NCBI RefSeq assembly: GCF_024763615.1
Contig: NC_077223.1
Coordinates: 55,428,627-55,492,626, forward strand
Direction of reading: 5' to 3'
Length of the DNA stretch: 64,000 nt
DNA from: Phlebotomus papatasi
Lineage: Eukaryota; Arthropoda; Insecta; Diptera; Psychodidae
The translations under genes and the position numbers were made by a program. Below are positions 37,401 to 49,400 of the stretch, piece by piece; the first letter of the stretch is position 1; the number at the start of each line of letters is the position of its first letter. Under the pieces are notes generated by a model that worked only from the letters and a program-made list of their open reading frames with translations, made no database searches and was not told the origin of the DNA.

Positions 37401-40400
37401 TCCCTGAACATGGATATAGATATTTGCAAATAAGAAAAACATTCTCTGAAACTATTCCTTAATCCCTAATTTTTCCCCAAACGTACGACTTATTTCGGAA
37501 CGGAGGGAGTAGTTATTTGGTATTCATGTAGTATTGATCTTTAAAAATATACTATTTTTCAAGTTTCAAAGCAATATATCAATAAAAATTATAAGTTTAT
37601 GAATTCGAGAGCGCCTTTGTAAAATATATCCAAAACAAAACTTTTTCAAATTTGCCTCTGTGGTTAAACACTTCTTTTAAATATAAAGGCATCTACACAT
37701 TATTGGGTGCAATTTTCGTCAAAAATCGCATTTTTGACAGAATTTTTACGTTTCTATCTACAGCACTGCAAGCACTTTCCTTCAAAAACGCATTTTTTTT
37801 TTAAGGAAAAAAAATGTTTAGAGTTCATAAGGAGCAATTTTCGTCGAAAGCTGTTCTATTAACAGATTTTTTGTATATTTCTTCCTGGAGGAAATACTAT
37901 AAATTCTTTAAAATAAAACAATTTTTGACATAAATTACAGCCAGTGTAGAGACACCTTAAGAAACAGTTTCTTGGCTGATCGATTTTCTTTCAAAACCAT
38001 TCAAGGAAATATTTATTAAACGATAAAGTGAAAAGGCGTATTGTTTTACTATTTCACGACAATATTTTTGAATGAAAATTGATTTTTTTAATTCATTAAA
38101 AATTATACAAATGGTAATTTTTATTTAATATTTTAGTTCATATCTAGTAAAAATTTTGATAATATTTAATTTTTTCAGAGCAACTCGATCTGTCAAGTAT
38201 TTTTCTTCATCATCGCAATAATCAAATATCATAATTTTTGCATCTATTTACTCTTAAAAGAATTTGATATATATTTTTTAAATGTAAATTAAAAGTCTAT
38301 ACAAGATTCATCAATAGATTTTAACTTTGAGTAGTACAATAGAAAATCAAGAAAAACATATTTTTGCAATTTGAAACCAGGATCAACCCTTAACACTAAA
38401 CCTACCAACCGTTTTTGGTCGTTTTTTGGTAAAATGATAAAACGCGGTAGGGTAAGATACTCAATAAATTTGCCTCGGAAAAGAGCAAAAAATTAAAATT
38501 TAAACACTGAAAAATATATTACATGCATATTTTAAGAAATTCATAAAGTTTGATAGTGACATAGTACCGTTTAAATTTGTGTTAATTTTAAACCGGTCAA
38601 TTTGCCCGGGTTTTGGTAGGTTTAGTGTTAAACATTTATGAAGCCTCTTGGTTTCGTTGTTTTTTATTAAAAACGATTTTTGAAAACTTATGTCTTATTA
38701 TTTGTGAAAGTATTTTCGAAAATACAGAGACGAAAGCCAAGGACTGCCGAGTAAATTTTCACGCACTTGAGCGAACATCAAAAACTTTGAGGTACGTGAT
38801 TTCGAGTTTTTCTCTAGTTTTTCTTGGTTTAAATATAAAACAAACTTATAAAAATCGAAAATTATTTTAATTTTTCTTATAAGAATTACCAGACACACAT
38901 TTCACGTTAATTAGGGAGTGCTGCGACAAAATGCTCTAGTGAAGTACTTTAGACAGCCATTTTGTAATATTTTTTTTCGAAAAAAATAAAGACTTGATCG
39001 TGTCCTCGTATGAAAAATCGCGTAAAACCAAAAAAGAAAACAGTTAATTTTTGGTCTCCTAATTTAGACTCCCCCTAATGCATTGTGAATTAAGGGGGGA
39101 GTGTCAATTAGAAGGCCGAAACTTAGCTGTTTTTCGGATTTTTTCTTTGGAGGAGAACGAAACGGTCAAGATTCTCGAATTTTTCTTGAGTGCCTCGTCG
39201 CACTACTCCCTTATTTTAGGAAAATCTGCAGATCGTAATTTTTATCTGAGAAAAAAAAATCAATTTCCATTAGTGTATTTCATAGCTAAACTAAGAAAAC
39301 CCGAAGAAAATCATTAAATCGGAATTTTTTTCAAGATTTTTGAAAAAAGTTATACGTTTTTGGGACAAAATTTTGACTTTCACATGCTCTAAAGAACATG
39401 AAGAATAAGTTTTCATCAATTCTTTTAGTTCAACTAGAAGAGAATTTAATGCTAAAGAGAATAAGCCTTTATTCATTTCATTTGGTCTATAACATTTTTT
39501 TTAATCTTTCCTGCACATTCGACAAAATTTTAAAAATGAGAAGTAGAGAAAACACGTCTCAAATTTTTGGATGTGCACTCGAGCGCATGCTATTCTGATC
39601 GGCGCTCATTTGCTTTCGGTTCTGTTACTTCGAATGTACTTCGAATAAGTTTCTGAAATATATATGGTATATTCTAAGATAGTTTATCTATCTATTTAAA
39701 CAATAAAAAATATAGACCACTTTTGATCTTCTAATTTACACTCCTCCCTTATGGTCGCTATACACTAGAGAAATTTATGTTCATATTGGAGCAAATTCCC
39801 TACGCTTGTGTAGGAAAAACTCTTTAATATGGACATAAATATCTGTAGTGTGTAGAGGCCATTAAGGATGAGTATATTTTCAAAAATTTGAAAAGTAAAA
39901 AAAAATTTTTGCCCCCCGTGAGCAAATTTCGTTCCTACGGCCCTGTTTGTAAGTATTGATAAGGTGCGATCGTCAGTGTTCCTCGGGCCAGTGCCTTGTT
40001 TCCCATATTATTGGCCAAAATTAAATCAATTTTTAGAAATGATTCGCCACTCTTTATCAATAAACTACAGTAAGTAAGGCATTCCCTTTAGTTCATATTT
40101 TAATCTATAAAACCAACTAACCGTGCTATACCTGATTAAATTCTTTTCGATTCGTAAAAAGAACTCGGTGCATTTTTACTATTACACCTATCTTAATTTA
40201 TTTCTGATAATAAACGCGCAAATTTTTATAGGGTAAAGTGGTACAAGTTGGACAGGGTTTTTTTCTTGATAAAGGACAATGGGCAAAAGTGGTCTATAGT
40301 GCGACCACCAATGAGATCTATGTCATTGAATAGGCCTTGGTATAGGTAACAACTTTTGTTTCGGGACCAAAGTTCTAAACCGTGGGGGAAAAGTTCTAGA

Positions 40401-43400
40401 GCAAAAAAAAAACTATTTTCATAGAAGAAAAATAATCTCTTATATGAAATGTTCGCATTTATACAAACTTTTTTTTAAGAAATATATAACTTACAACATA
40501 AAATGTATTAAATGACTGCATATTCTCGAAAAGGACATAAAATCATATGCCTTTACAATGCATAACGTGCGTAGCAGGACATGGAAACATGACGGCACAA
40601 AGTCAAAACTTTAAACCTTATATTTCAGAGATTTATTTACCGAATTTAATCAATGAATACTCAATCGAAAGGTCTCGAAAAATCCTACAAAATGGCGGTA
40701 TAGATAGTTTCACAAGTCGACTGCAAGGGGCGCTCCAGGTCATCACAGTTTTCAAATAATAATAAAAGTGTTAAGTTTCGAATCTCATCTGCTAACAGGG
40801 AATAATGGATTTTTTAAGGTCAAATGAATCTACTCTGAGTAATCGTTAGGTTTTTAACGAAAAGTAAGTTTTTTCAATAAATGTTTCCGACAATCAGGTC
40901 CTAAAGGCCGAATTTTTAATATTATTACATAAAAAGGTCAAAAAATATAGTTTAAATGTTATACTTTTATATGCCTAAGAGCTTGAATTATATAAAATTT
41001 TTATTATGTTGAGAACAAACTTGCTTTCTTCTCAATAACAGTATATGGTAAATTGTTGGTGCCAAAAAAACGATTTTTAGAGGACTCAAGGACGACTTTT
41101 ATAAAACAAATTCTCCGTGGCTTTTTAGATTTTCGTTATAAATCCTTAAATATCTTTTAATTCTGTGAAAAAGATTACGTGACAACTTCCTTCTTTTCGA
41201 AAAATAAATTAGTGAAATTACGTTATAAAAAGAAAGCAAAAATAATTACGAAGTATTTGCCCATTTTTACACTTTTTTAATTTTTCAATGTAGTGCAGTG
41301 GGGCCAACAGCCTTGCCTTGCCCCCTCCCTCCATTGGGCTTTTAATTGTTTTTGAGTTTTTATAAGCTTCTTTTTGTATTGACACTGTACAAACGAGCAG
41401 TAAAACATCAAATTTGAGAAGTGACTAAATTTACAATTTTCAAAATGAATTTTCAAAGTGAATTTTCATGAAAGTTTCGATATTTTATGGATAGAAAAAT
41501 TAAGCTCATTTTTGAAAAGATTTTTAGTTTTTTACTGATCAAACTTAATTTCTTTTGTTGACCAAATATATTTTTTTTACTTCTCATTTGTTTTTGTCTT
41601 CTTTGACGCTTCTAGGGGGGGGGCAGCTGCCCCCCTGCCCCTAGCTAGGTACGCCCATGAGAATTATTCTTTCAGTTTTCTAATAATTGTGAAAAAAAAT
41701 GTTTTCTTATGTAAAAGAATCATAGGGGAGACTGGGGCACATGTAAACATTTTCGATAGATGCGAATTTGAGGTGATTTTCCAAGCACACAGTGATTTTT
41801 TGGAAAATCTTTCTTAGCTCATGTTTTACCTTTGGGTATAGGCAATACATCGAGGGAAATGCGAATACTGGAAAACAATTGAGTTTTCCATAAAAATAAA
41901 ATTTGTGTCACTGTGCATTTCTCTCTTTTCACAAAATACCTGGGGTAGAAGTAAACACTTTCTGGGGAGGATGTAAACACCTTTTTTCCCACGCTTGAAA
42001 TTAACTTTGCACCACTTTCGATTATTTTAATTACTTAAGAGATATATAAAAACTGTATATTTTTCAAAAAATCACGACACTTTTTACAAAGAATAATTAA
42101 AATAGCAAAAAAACTAAAAGCATGCATATCAAAGACATTTTTCAATGGATTTTCCCCATATTTTGATATCATGTGACTTCTTATTGAAAAAAGCAAACGA
42201 AAAATTTCTCACCATGAAATGCAATACCAATGCCATTTATTCTACACGCGCGACATCTACAATTACGGGGAAATTGCCTGTTTACATCTACCCCAAATGC
42301 TGTTTTCTGATTAATTATTAATCCTTTTAAAATAATGAAAATCTCAATTTCTCTAGTAAATGCATTAATATAATCCTAAGAGATGTAAGAAAGAACTGGT
42401 ATTACTACATTTCGATTATTTTACACAGTTTTTAATTTCCAGGTGGAAATCCAAATGACCAAAATAATCGAAATATCAACATTTTCGGGAAAAATGATTT
42501 TTATTTTTAAAGTATTAGGATTTGTTTTGACCAATTCATCTGTGGACATACATCCCCATGGTATCTATGAATGCATATGGATTTTATCCTCTGGAGTCTT
42601 AAAATTAATGAAAAAATCACAGTGTTTACAACTACCCCTGTTTACTACTACCCCAGTTCCCCCTAGTAGAATAAAATGTACCTTTCTTTCCCATTCTGCC
42701 CAGTTCACCAAGCAAAATTTGCTGAGCAGCTTCGCGAATTTCAATGCAATGATGTTGCCAACGCCTAGCCATCATTTCAACTTGAGGTCTCTTAAAGTTT
42801 CTCGGTTCAAGGGCATCAATTTTGTCAGGCAAAAGGAAACAATGGTGTGTCGACAAAAGACTCCACCCTTGTTTAATCTGTGCTTGTTGTTGAGTATACA
42901 TTTCCTCATGTTCATCCTCTGTTGTCCAAGATGCTGAAGCACGTGTCGCTTGCCTGTGAAGTTTTTTTGTTCGCTCCGTTTCTGGAAGGAAACTAGCCAT
43001 ATTCATGGACATTAGCGTATTGGACATGGCCACCATTGCCAAAAGATGATTGGATGTGAGAGTTGTACTTAGCTCCCAGTGAAGACGAGCAGTAAAGAGT
43101 TTAGTAAGTGTATCTAAACGAATCTGATCCGCTAATGCTGCTTGTGTGGAAACAGGCAAAATTGATTCTGTAGCTGCTGGAAGGACAATTGTATTTTGCC
43201 ATGTTGGCAGCATGAGACTCATGTAACCACCCTTTGATAGTACTCCATATGAAACCGGCACCATTGGACGCAAGAGTCCTAGTTGACTTTCGCATACTTT
43301 GTCCAAATGTGGGTCTAAACCCCATGAATGTATAAGAGACAGTAGTAACTGTGCTACTTCCATTACGTGTGTTGCTTCCATTCGTGGTGGAGCCTTTTTG

Positions 43401-46400
43401 TTTGTCTCCCCGACACCATCTGCATGAAGATTGTATAATTAGGTAGAATAAACGAGCAAGTGAAAAATCTAAAACAAAATATTTACATATCTGAATGATT
43501 GCAAAAGACAATAGGGTAAGGGCTCATAATTTTGGACAGTCTGCTTATAAGCATCGATGTTTGAAGTGCGATATTTTCAATACTAATTGACATTTCTTGT
43601 TAATCTACTCTTTTCAGAAGGATTGTTTAGAAACTTGGCAAGCTATTTATCGTCTTATTTTTACTAAAATTAGTTTTAATACGTTTAAAAATGAATTGAT
43701 ATATAGAGGTGAATTTGGCTCTTATTTTGGACAACTTGTTTATTAATTTGGCCAATTTGTCTGTAAATTTGGACAGCTAATCCGCCTCAATAGGATGCCC
43801 ATTGTTCTTCATTTCATGAACCAATCTTACCAAGTCCTCTTCCTGTTCATGTAAGCGAAACGTAGAATGTCACAAGAAGCCCGGAAACTTTCCATATCAT
43901 TCATTGAAGTGAGTTGACTTCGGTACTCCAAGTACGTGCGGATTCCCTCATTCCCTGTTCTTTCCGGGAGCCTTTCAAGGCATTTCTCGCTACATCTCTT
44001 TCGCAGAGATGATGCTCCTTTGTTTCTCCAGGCTTTTGTCCAACTTAGTCATCACAAAAGCTAAAACTTCACGAAATTTCGTGAGAAAAACACCTGTCCA
44101 AAATAAGGAGTATCACCTCATGGACCATCTAAACGGGGGGATTTTATTTCGAAACCGCCATTTTGAAACAAAATTCCCCCACTGAGCTTTAGGCCGGTGC
44201 ATTTTTGCCTATCTTTTGGCTCTTAAAATCTCCCTCTTCAGAAGCTCCATTTGTTTATGTTCGAATATTTTGACATTTCAAGCGATTTTAAATCTTTTTT
44301 TTTAATATTTCAAGAGATGTTTTTCTCGTGAACTATTTTCAAAGTTCAAGAATCGAAAAGCTGGTGAAATAGGAACACGATATCGATCACTCTTCTGAAT
44401 GTATCGTTTAATCTTCATTAGAATTTGGTCGAATTGTTAAATATACATCATTAAATAGAAATAAAGAAATAGTTAAAGAGAATAAAGTTGATTTATAGAA
44501 AAATAAAAACTTTGGATATTTCCTTAATTTAGCAACAATGTTGGCATAAAATCCTGCGGTTTTGATATAGAAGATGGGGATGGATGCCCTATCTCCTCTT
44601 TCTTATAAAGTGTTCGTTACCAGGCATAAATATTAACTTTACCATTCTTTAATAAATTCTTTGATTGTAAAATACTTTGTGATTGACGTTCGAAACGTTT
44701 CGAAATAAAATAGAAAGTCTTTCAGACTATCTATTTTAGTTAGAGCACACTTGGAGAATTTATAACAGAGGGTGGAGAAAATTTATCTCAGGAATGAACC
44801 ACTAGGAGAGATTTCCCGAGACTCACCGGTGCATAGCACAGTGGGGTGCATTTCGAAATCCCCCCGTATAGAAGACGCCTCACTGGTGAATGTCTTAGAA
44901 AATTTCCCATTTTTCACACGAAAAATCTAATTCGCAAGGAAAATAGCAATTCAGGTCAAATGTACAAATCACCACTAACGTGAATCAACACAATTTTCAA
45001 TGAATATTCAATATTATCACTGAAAAACAGCGAAGGAACATTGTTAGTCCTTCACCACAGCTAAATAAGACTGAAGTAAACACAAAGTTCTGTCATATTT
45101 CTCGTAAGCAATTGCTCACACTGAATTTTCAACAAAGCAATTTCAACTCAAATCATATTCAAAATTTAACGTATTTAGTGTCAAAATCTTCCAAAAAGAA
45201 CTTACATAGAATTCATTATTCATCAAATATTGGAATAAAAATTGATCATTTTAATCAATTTATTTTTAGTGTCCAATGTTATCCTCAAAGTGTCCAAAAT
45301 AAGAAACTGGACAAAATTATGAGCCTTTCCCCTATATAGCACAATATAAATATGTTTAATCGTGAATACGATAAGTTACAATTAAAGTCAATTTTAAATT
45401 GGAATTAAGACACCTCTTTGACAAATGAGTAAATACAGTGAGCGAAATTCAAATAGGGACGTACTTATAAGTGTGTGTTGTGGGTGGTCTGTAAGTCGGA
45501 TCGACCTAATATTCTTTTGTATAATATAGGCCTATCCAACAAGGCTTTTTATGGTAGTGACCCACGCGCAATTGCGTTCGTGCGTGCACACCAGCCAAAT
45601 ATCAAATTTTTAGGTGATTTTTGAGCGAAATTCAAATAGGGACGATGCCGATTTTTTAAATAAAAGTGAAACAAATCAGATCAATGAGAATTATTTTAAT
45701 ATTGTGGACTTTATATCTTATTCTTCGTGCCAATAAAATTTCTTATAGCCCTATTTAAGACCAAATCATGAAGAATTTCTTACCTAATTAGCATTACTGA
45801 GAGCATCAGGTCCTCCACTGTCACTACTGTATGATACTGCTTAACTCTTGCATTAATTTATATTGCAATGATGCCTCATAGATTTTCATTGAAATTTAGA
45901 AAGGCAGAAATTACTGAATAAACCAAAATTTGCAGTTTTTTACCTGGAACCAGTTCATTAAAAGACTTTCTTCATGAATTTCCCTCATAATTCTGCTGGA
46001 AAATGGCATTACCACTAGTTTAGACTTCTGAAAATGGTACCCGTGCATCTTCAATTGGTATTCAACACTTTTGAGATATCATTCTATTGGTCACCCGACA
46101 GATTCATGTCTTTTTCTAAAGTGAAAAAGCCGCCCAAGTCATCACAGTTGCACAACCGAAGTTTTTGCTCTGTATGTTATATCAATAATATTTAAAACAA
46201 TTTCACTCATTCAGTTTAAACTTCTTTTGATCGGAAAAAAGTAAGTTTATTCCAATTTTTATCCATTGAGATATATTTTTCTGCAAATGGTAGACGAGCT
46301 TTAATGACGTTTTAGTCATTTTATGTAAATACACGAAACCGTTGAATCACCACTAAAATTATATCTGAAAAGTATTCAATATTATTTGAAGATGCACAGG

Positions 46401-49400
46401 TGGCATTTTCCGAAGTTTAAACTCGTGGTAATATCAAATTCCAGCAGAATAGTTCGGGAATTCACGAAGAAAGTCTTGTAATGAAATGGTTTCAGGACAA
46501 AAAACTACACATTTTGTATTAGTCAGATGATTTACCTAGCCCAAATCATATTGAAAATCTCTAAGGCATCATTGCAAGATAATTTAACGCAGAAGTTAAG
46601 TAGTATCCGACCGTGGGGAACGTAGATGAACTCAAGAACGCTATCAGTAGCGCATGGCGCTAATTAAGCAAGAAACTCTTCATGAATTGGTCTTAAGTGT
46701 AGCTAAAAGACCTTATTTCTGGCATAAAGAATAAGAGATCAAGTCCACAATATTAAAATAATTCTCATTGATCTGATTTGTTTCACTTTTATTTAAAAAA
46801 TCGGCATCGTCCCTATTTGAATTTCGCTCAAAAATCACCTAAAAATTTGATATTTGGCTGGCGTTCACGCACGAACGCAATTGCGCTGGGTCACTACCAT
46901 AAAAAGTCTTGTTGGATAGGCCTATATTATACAAAAAAATATTAGGTCGATCCGACTTACAGACCACCCACACCACACACTTATAAGTCCGTCCCTATTT
47001 GAATTTCGCTCACTGTAATTAACCCTTTAAAAGACACCCTTTACTGACCATAAATCAACAATAAAAATGAAACCGATAACAAATTCAATGAAATGTCTTA
47101 AATCTAGCTTTAGACAATCCAATAGTCTTTTGCCTCTACGGACAATAGGGACAAAAAAAACCTAAAATTGAAATAATTTTTCTGACGATACCTACACTGA
47201 GAAAAAAAGAGGGTGCGATTAACATTTTTTCCTCATAACTTTAACACTTTTTAGTTGTAAAAATATATCAACATTTTTTTAATGTTAATTTTACACCTTA
47301 TTAAGGGTAAAATTAACATGAAAAATGATACTTTTAGTACCCAATACACCTAAAAAGGGTAATATTTACACCGATTTTGGATCAATACTGCAGGGTAATA
47401 TTAACATTTCCGGAATGTTATTTTAACTTTTTAGCATTTCTCTCAGTGCAGTGTATGAATGATAATTTTCACTCTAATGAAATATATTATACATAGGTTA
47501 ATTCCTATTCCCAAAAATTTTTTGTTTAAAAAAAAAATGGAAATATAAGAAAATAATAAAAATCATTCATAAATGCGATAATTTGAAAATTCATCATTTT
47601 TGAGTTTAAATACATATTAACTACATTGCAAATAGTTGGAGATTTCCAAAAAATATTCTACATTCCTACAACCTTCTACTTTGCGATTACGCATAAACAT
47701 TAGAAAGAAATTACTTAGCCATGAAAAATTATTCTCTCTATAGGTCACGTGTGACCCAATCGTTCTTAACACTTCGTAGAACCCTAACTAAAAGTGTCAC
47801 GGATGGACCAAGTGACAGCCGCTGCCACTTATCGGATTTTACATAATGTTTTAATATTTTTACATATATTTTAACATTCGGAGCCTCAGTCAGTTCTTTT
47901 CTGGTGTCTGAATCAGAAATTTTATCTCCTTGGGTACTGTATCTAAAGATTTTTAAACATTCGATGTTTTCATCTTTATCAGAATCATGGAGTCAGGGAA
48001 AGTTGTGTGCCTTTTAATACGGCAGCCTTTGAATTTTTAATTTTTCTCTTATTTTTCAAAGCAAAAATTCTACTTTATGAACAATAGTTAATACTATTAA
48101 CTATTTTCCATTAACTTCACTTAACAAAATGGAATTTTAGCTTTGGGAAATAAGAGAAAAATTGAAGCATTCTGATTTTGACGCATTTAAAGGTAGGTAT
48201 GTCACTTTTCCCTATATTTCATCTCAATAATTAGCAAAAACACTTTCAAACTGTTCTTTTAGGGCTTTTAAACATTAATAATCAAGAAAATAACATCTGC
48301 AGAACGTCAAACCCTCATATAAAATGCATATGGCAGCAACTGCCACTTGGTCCTTCCGAGTGCAGTTTTTTGTTTTTGCAATATATTTACATTAATATTT
48401 AATTTTTATTAAAACTTTTATAACGAAAAAATAGCCAGATAAATTCTGCACACATTCAATCAGGCCTCCAGGCGAAATGATACAGTAGACTCTCACTCAA
48501 TCGGCTCTTTTTCAATCGGGCATCAAATTTTGTTGACAGTTTTCACGCTTAATTATGAAGCTGATTTGCTCAAATTCGCTGTAGTTCTTCCTATTTTATC
48601 GTGATTCTTTATAATTGAGCACTTTTTGTGGAATTTACAAAGACTTTGACGCCAAAATCTATCTCTAAACCGGATGACATTTTGCCCCATATTCACGATT
48701 GAGAGAGAGTCTACTGTATATTCTTCACTATAAAAAATAACATTGTAAACTAAATTGGAAGCGGCTGCCATTAGGGTCCATCCAAGTGTTAAAGGGTTAA
48801 TGGGTGAATGCTGCATGCGGCAAAATTTATTAAATTGTGATTCTTAATTTTTTGGAGCTCACAGAGGCAAAATTGAACATATCCTATGGCTAAAGCATAG
48901 GATATGTTCAATTTCCCTCTGACTGAGCTCCACATTTATAAATCTGCGTATCTACTTAATTTCATTATTTACTAAAACTCTAAACAATTGTGAAATGAGT
49001 AACATGAGTCAATAGAGAGAATATGCATATATATTTAGGAGGAATTGCTGTATTAAAAAAAAAACTTCATCTGCAAGCATCATTTCTTAAGGTTAGTTTT
49101 AAAACAGTCTACTTGGGAAATTGACAAATTGCAAATTTCCTCATTTATACAAATATTCTACTATAAATTACCATAGTGAAATCGTTTCAGTGTCACTGGG
49201 ATTTTCTTGTATGCACAAATGCATTCAGAAATATGTGGAAAGAACCTAACAGTTGAGCATTGCACTTGAACAGTGAAACACATGCAAGAATTTTTCTCAA
49301 ACTTTCCATCTCTTTTGCCCTTCTGCCTAAATAATAATAATAATAATAATTCCCACCTCACATAAAAGTGAATTCCACAAGAAGGCTAATCTATCAGTTT

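Larger units (their letters stand above)
36431..39945 (-). mobile_element. hAT-like element B, 8-bp target duplication TTTGTAAG
   Basis: Termini CAGGGGCGCAACAACGG and CGTTCCTACGGCCCTG are flanked by TTTGTAAG (36423-36430 and 39946-39953). Inverted relative to copy A (5988-8641). It carries a Stowaway-like element (36620-37509) and a TTAA element (38394-38627). No transposase. Confidence 0.88.

Noticed and set aside
40547..40759. 70-codon plus frame with MPLQCITCVAGHG
   Set aside because: No homology recognised, no splice or promoter context; AT-rich intron background.
42443..42937. 164-codon plus frame
   Set aside because: Half transposon, half antisense of Rbcn-3B exon 42682-43419.
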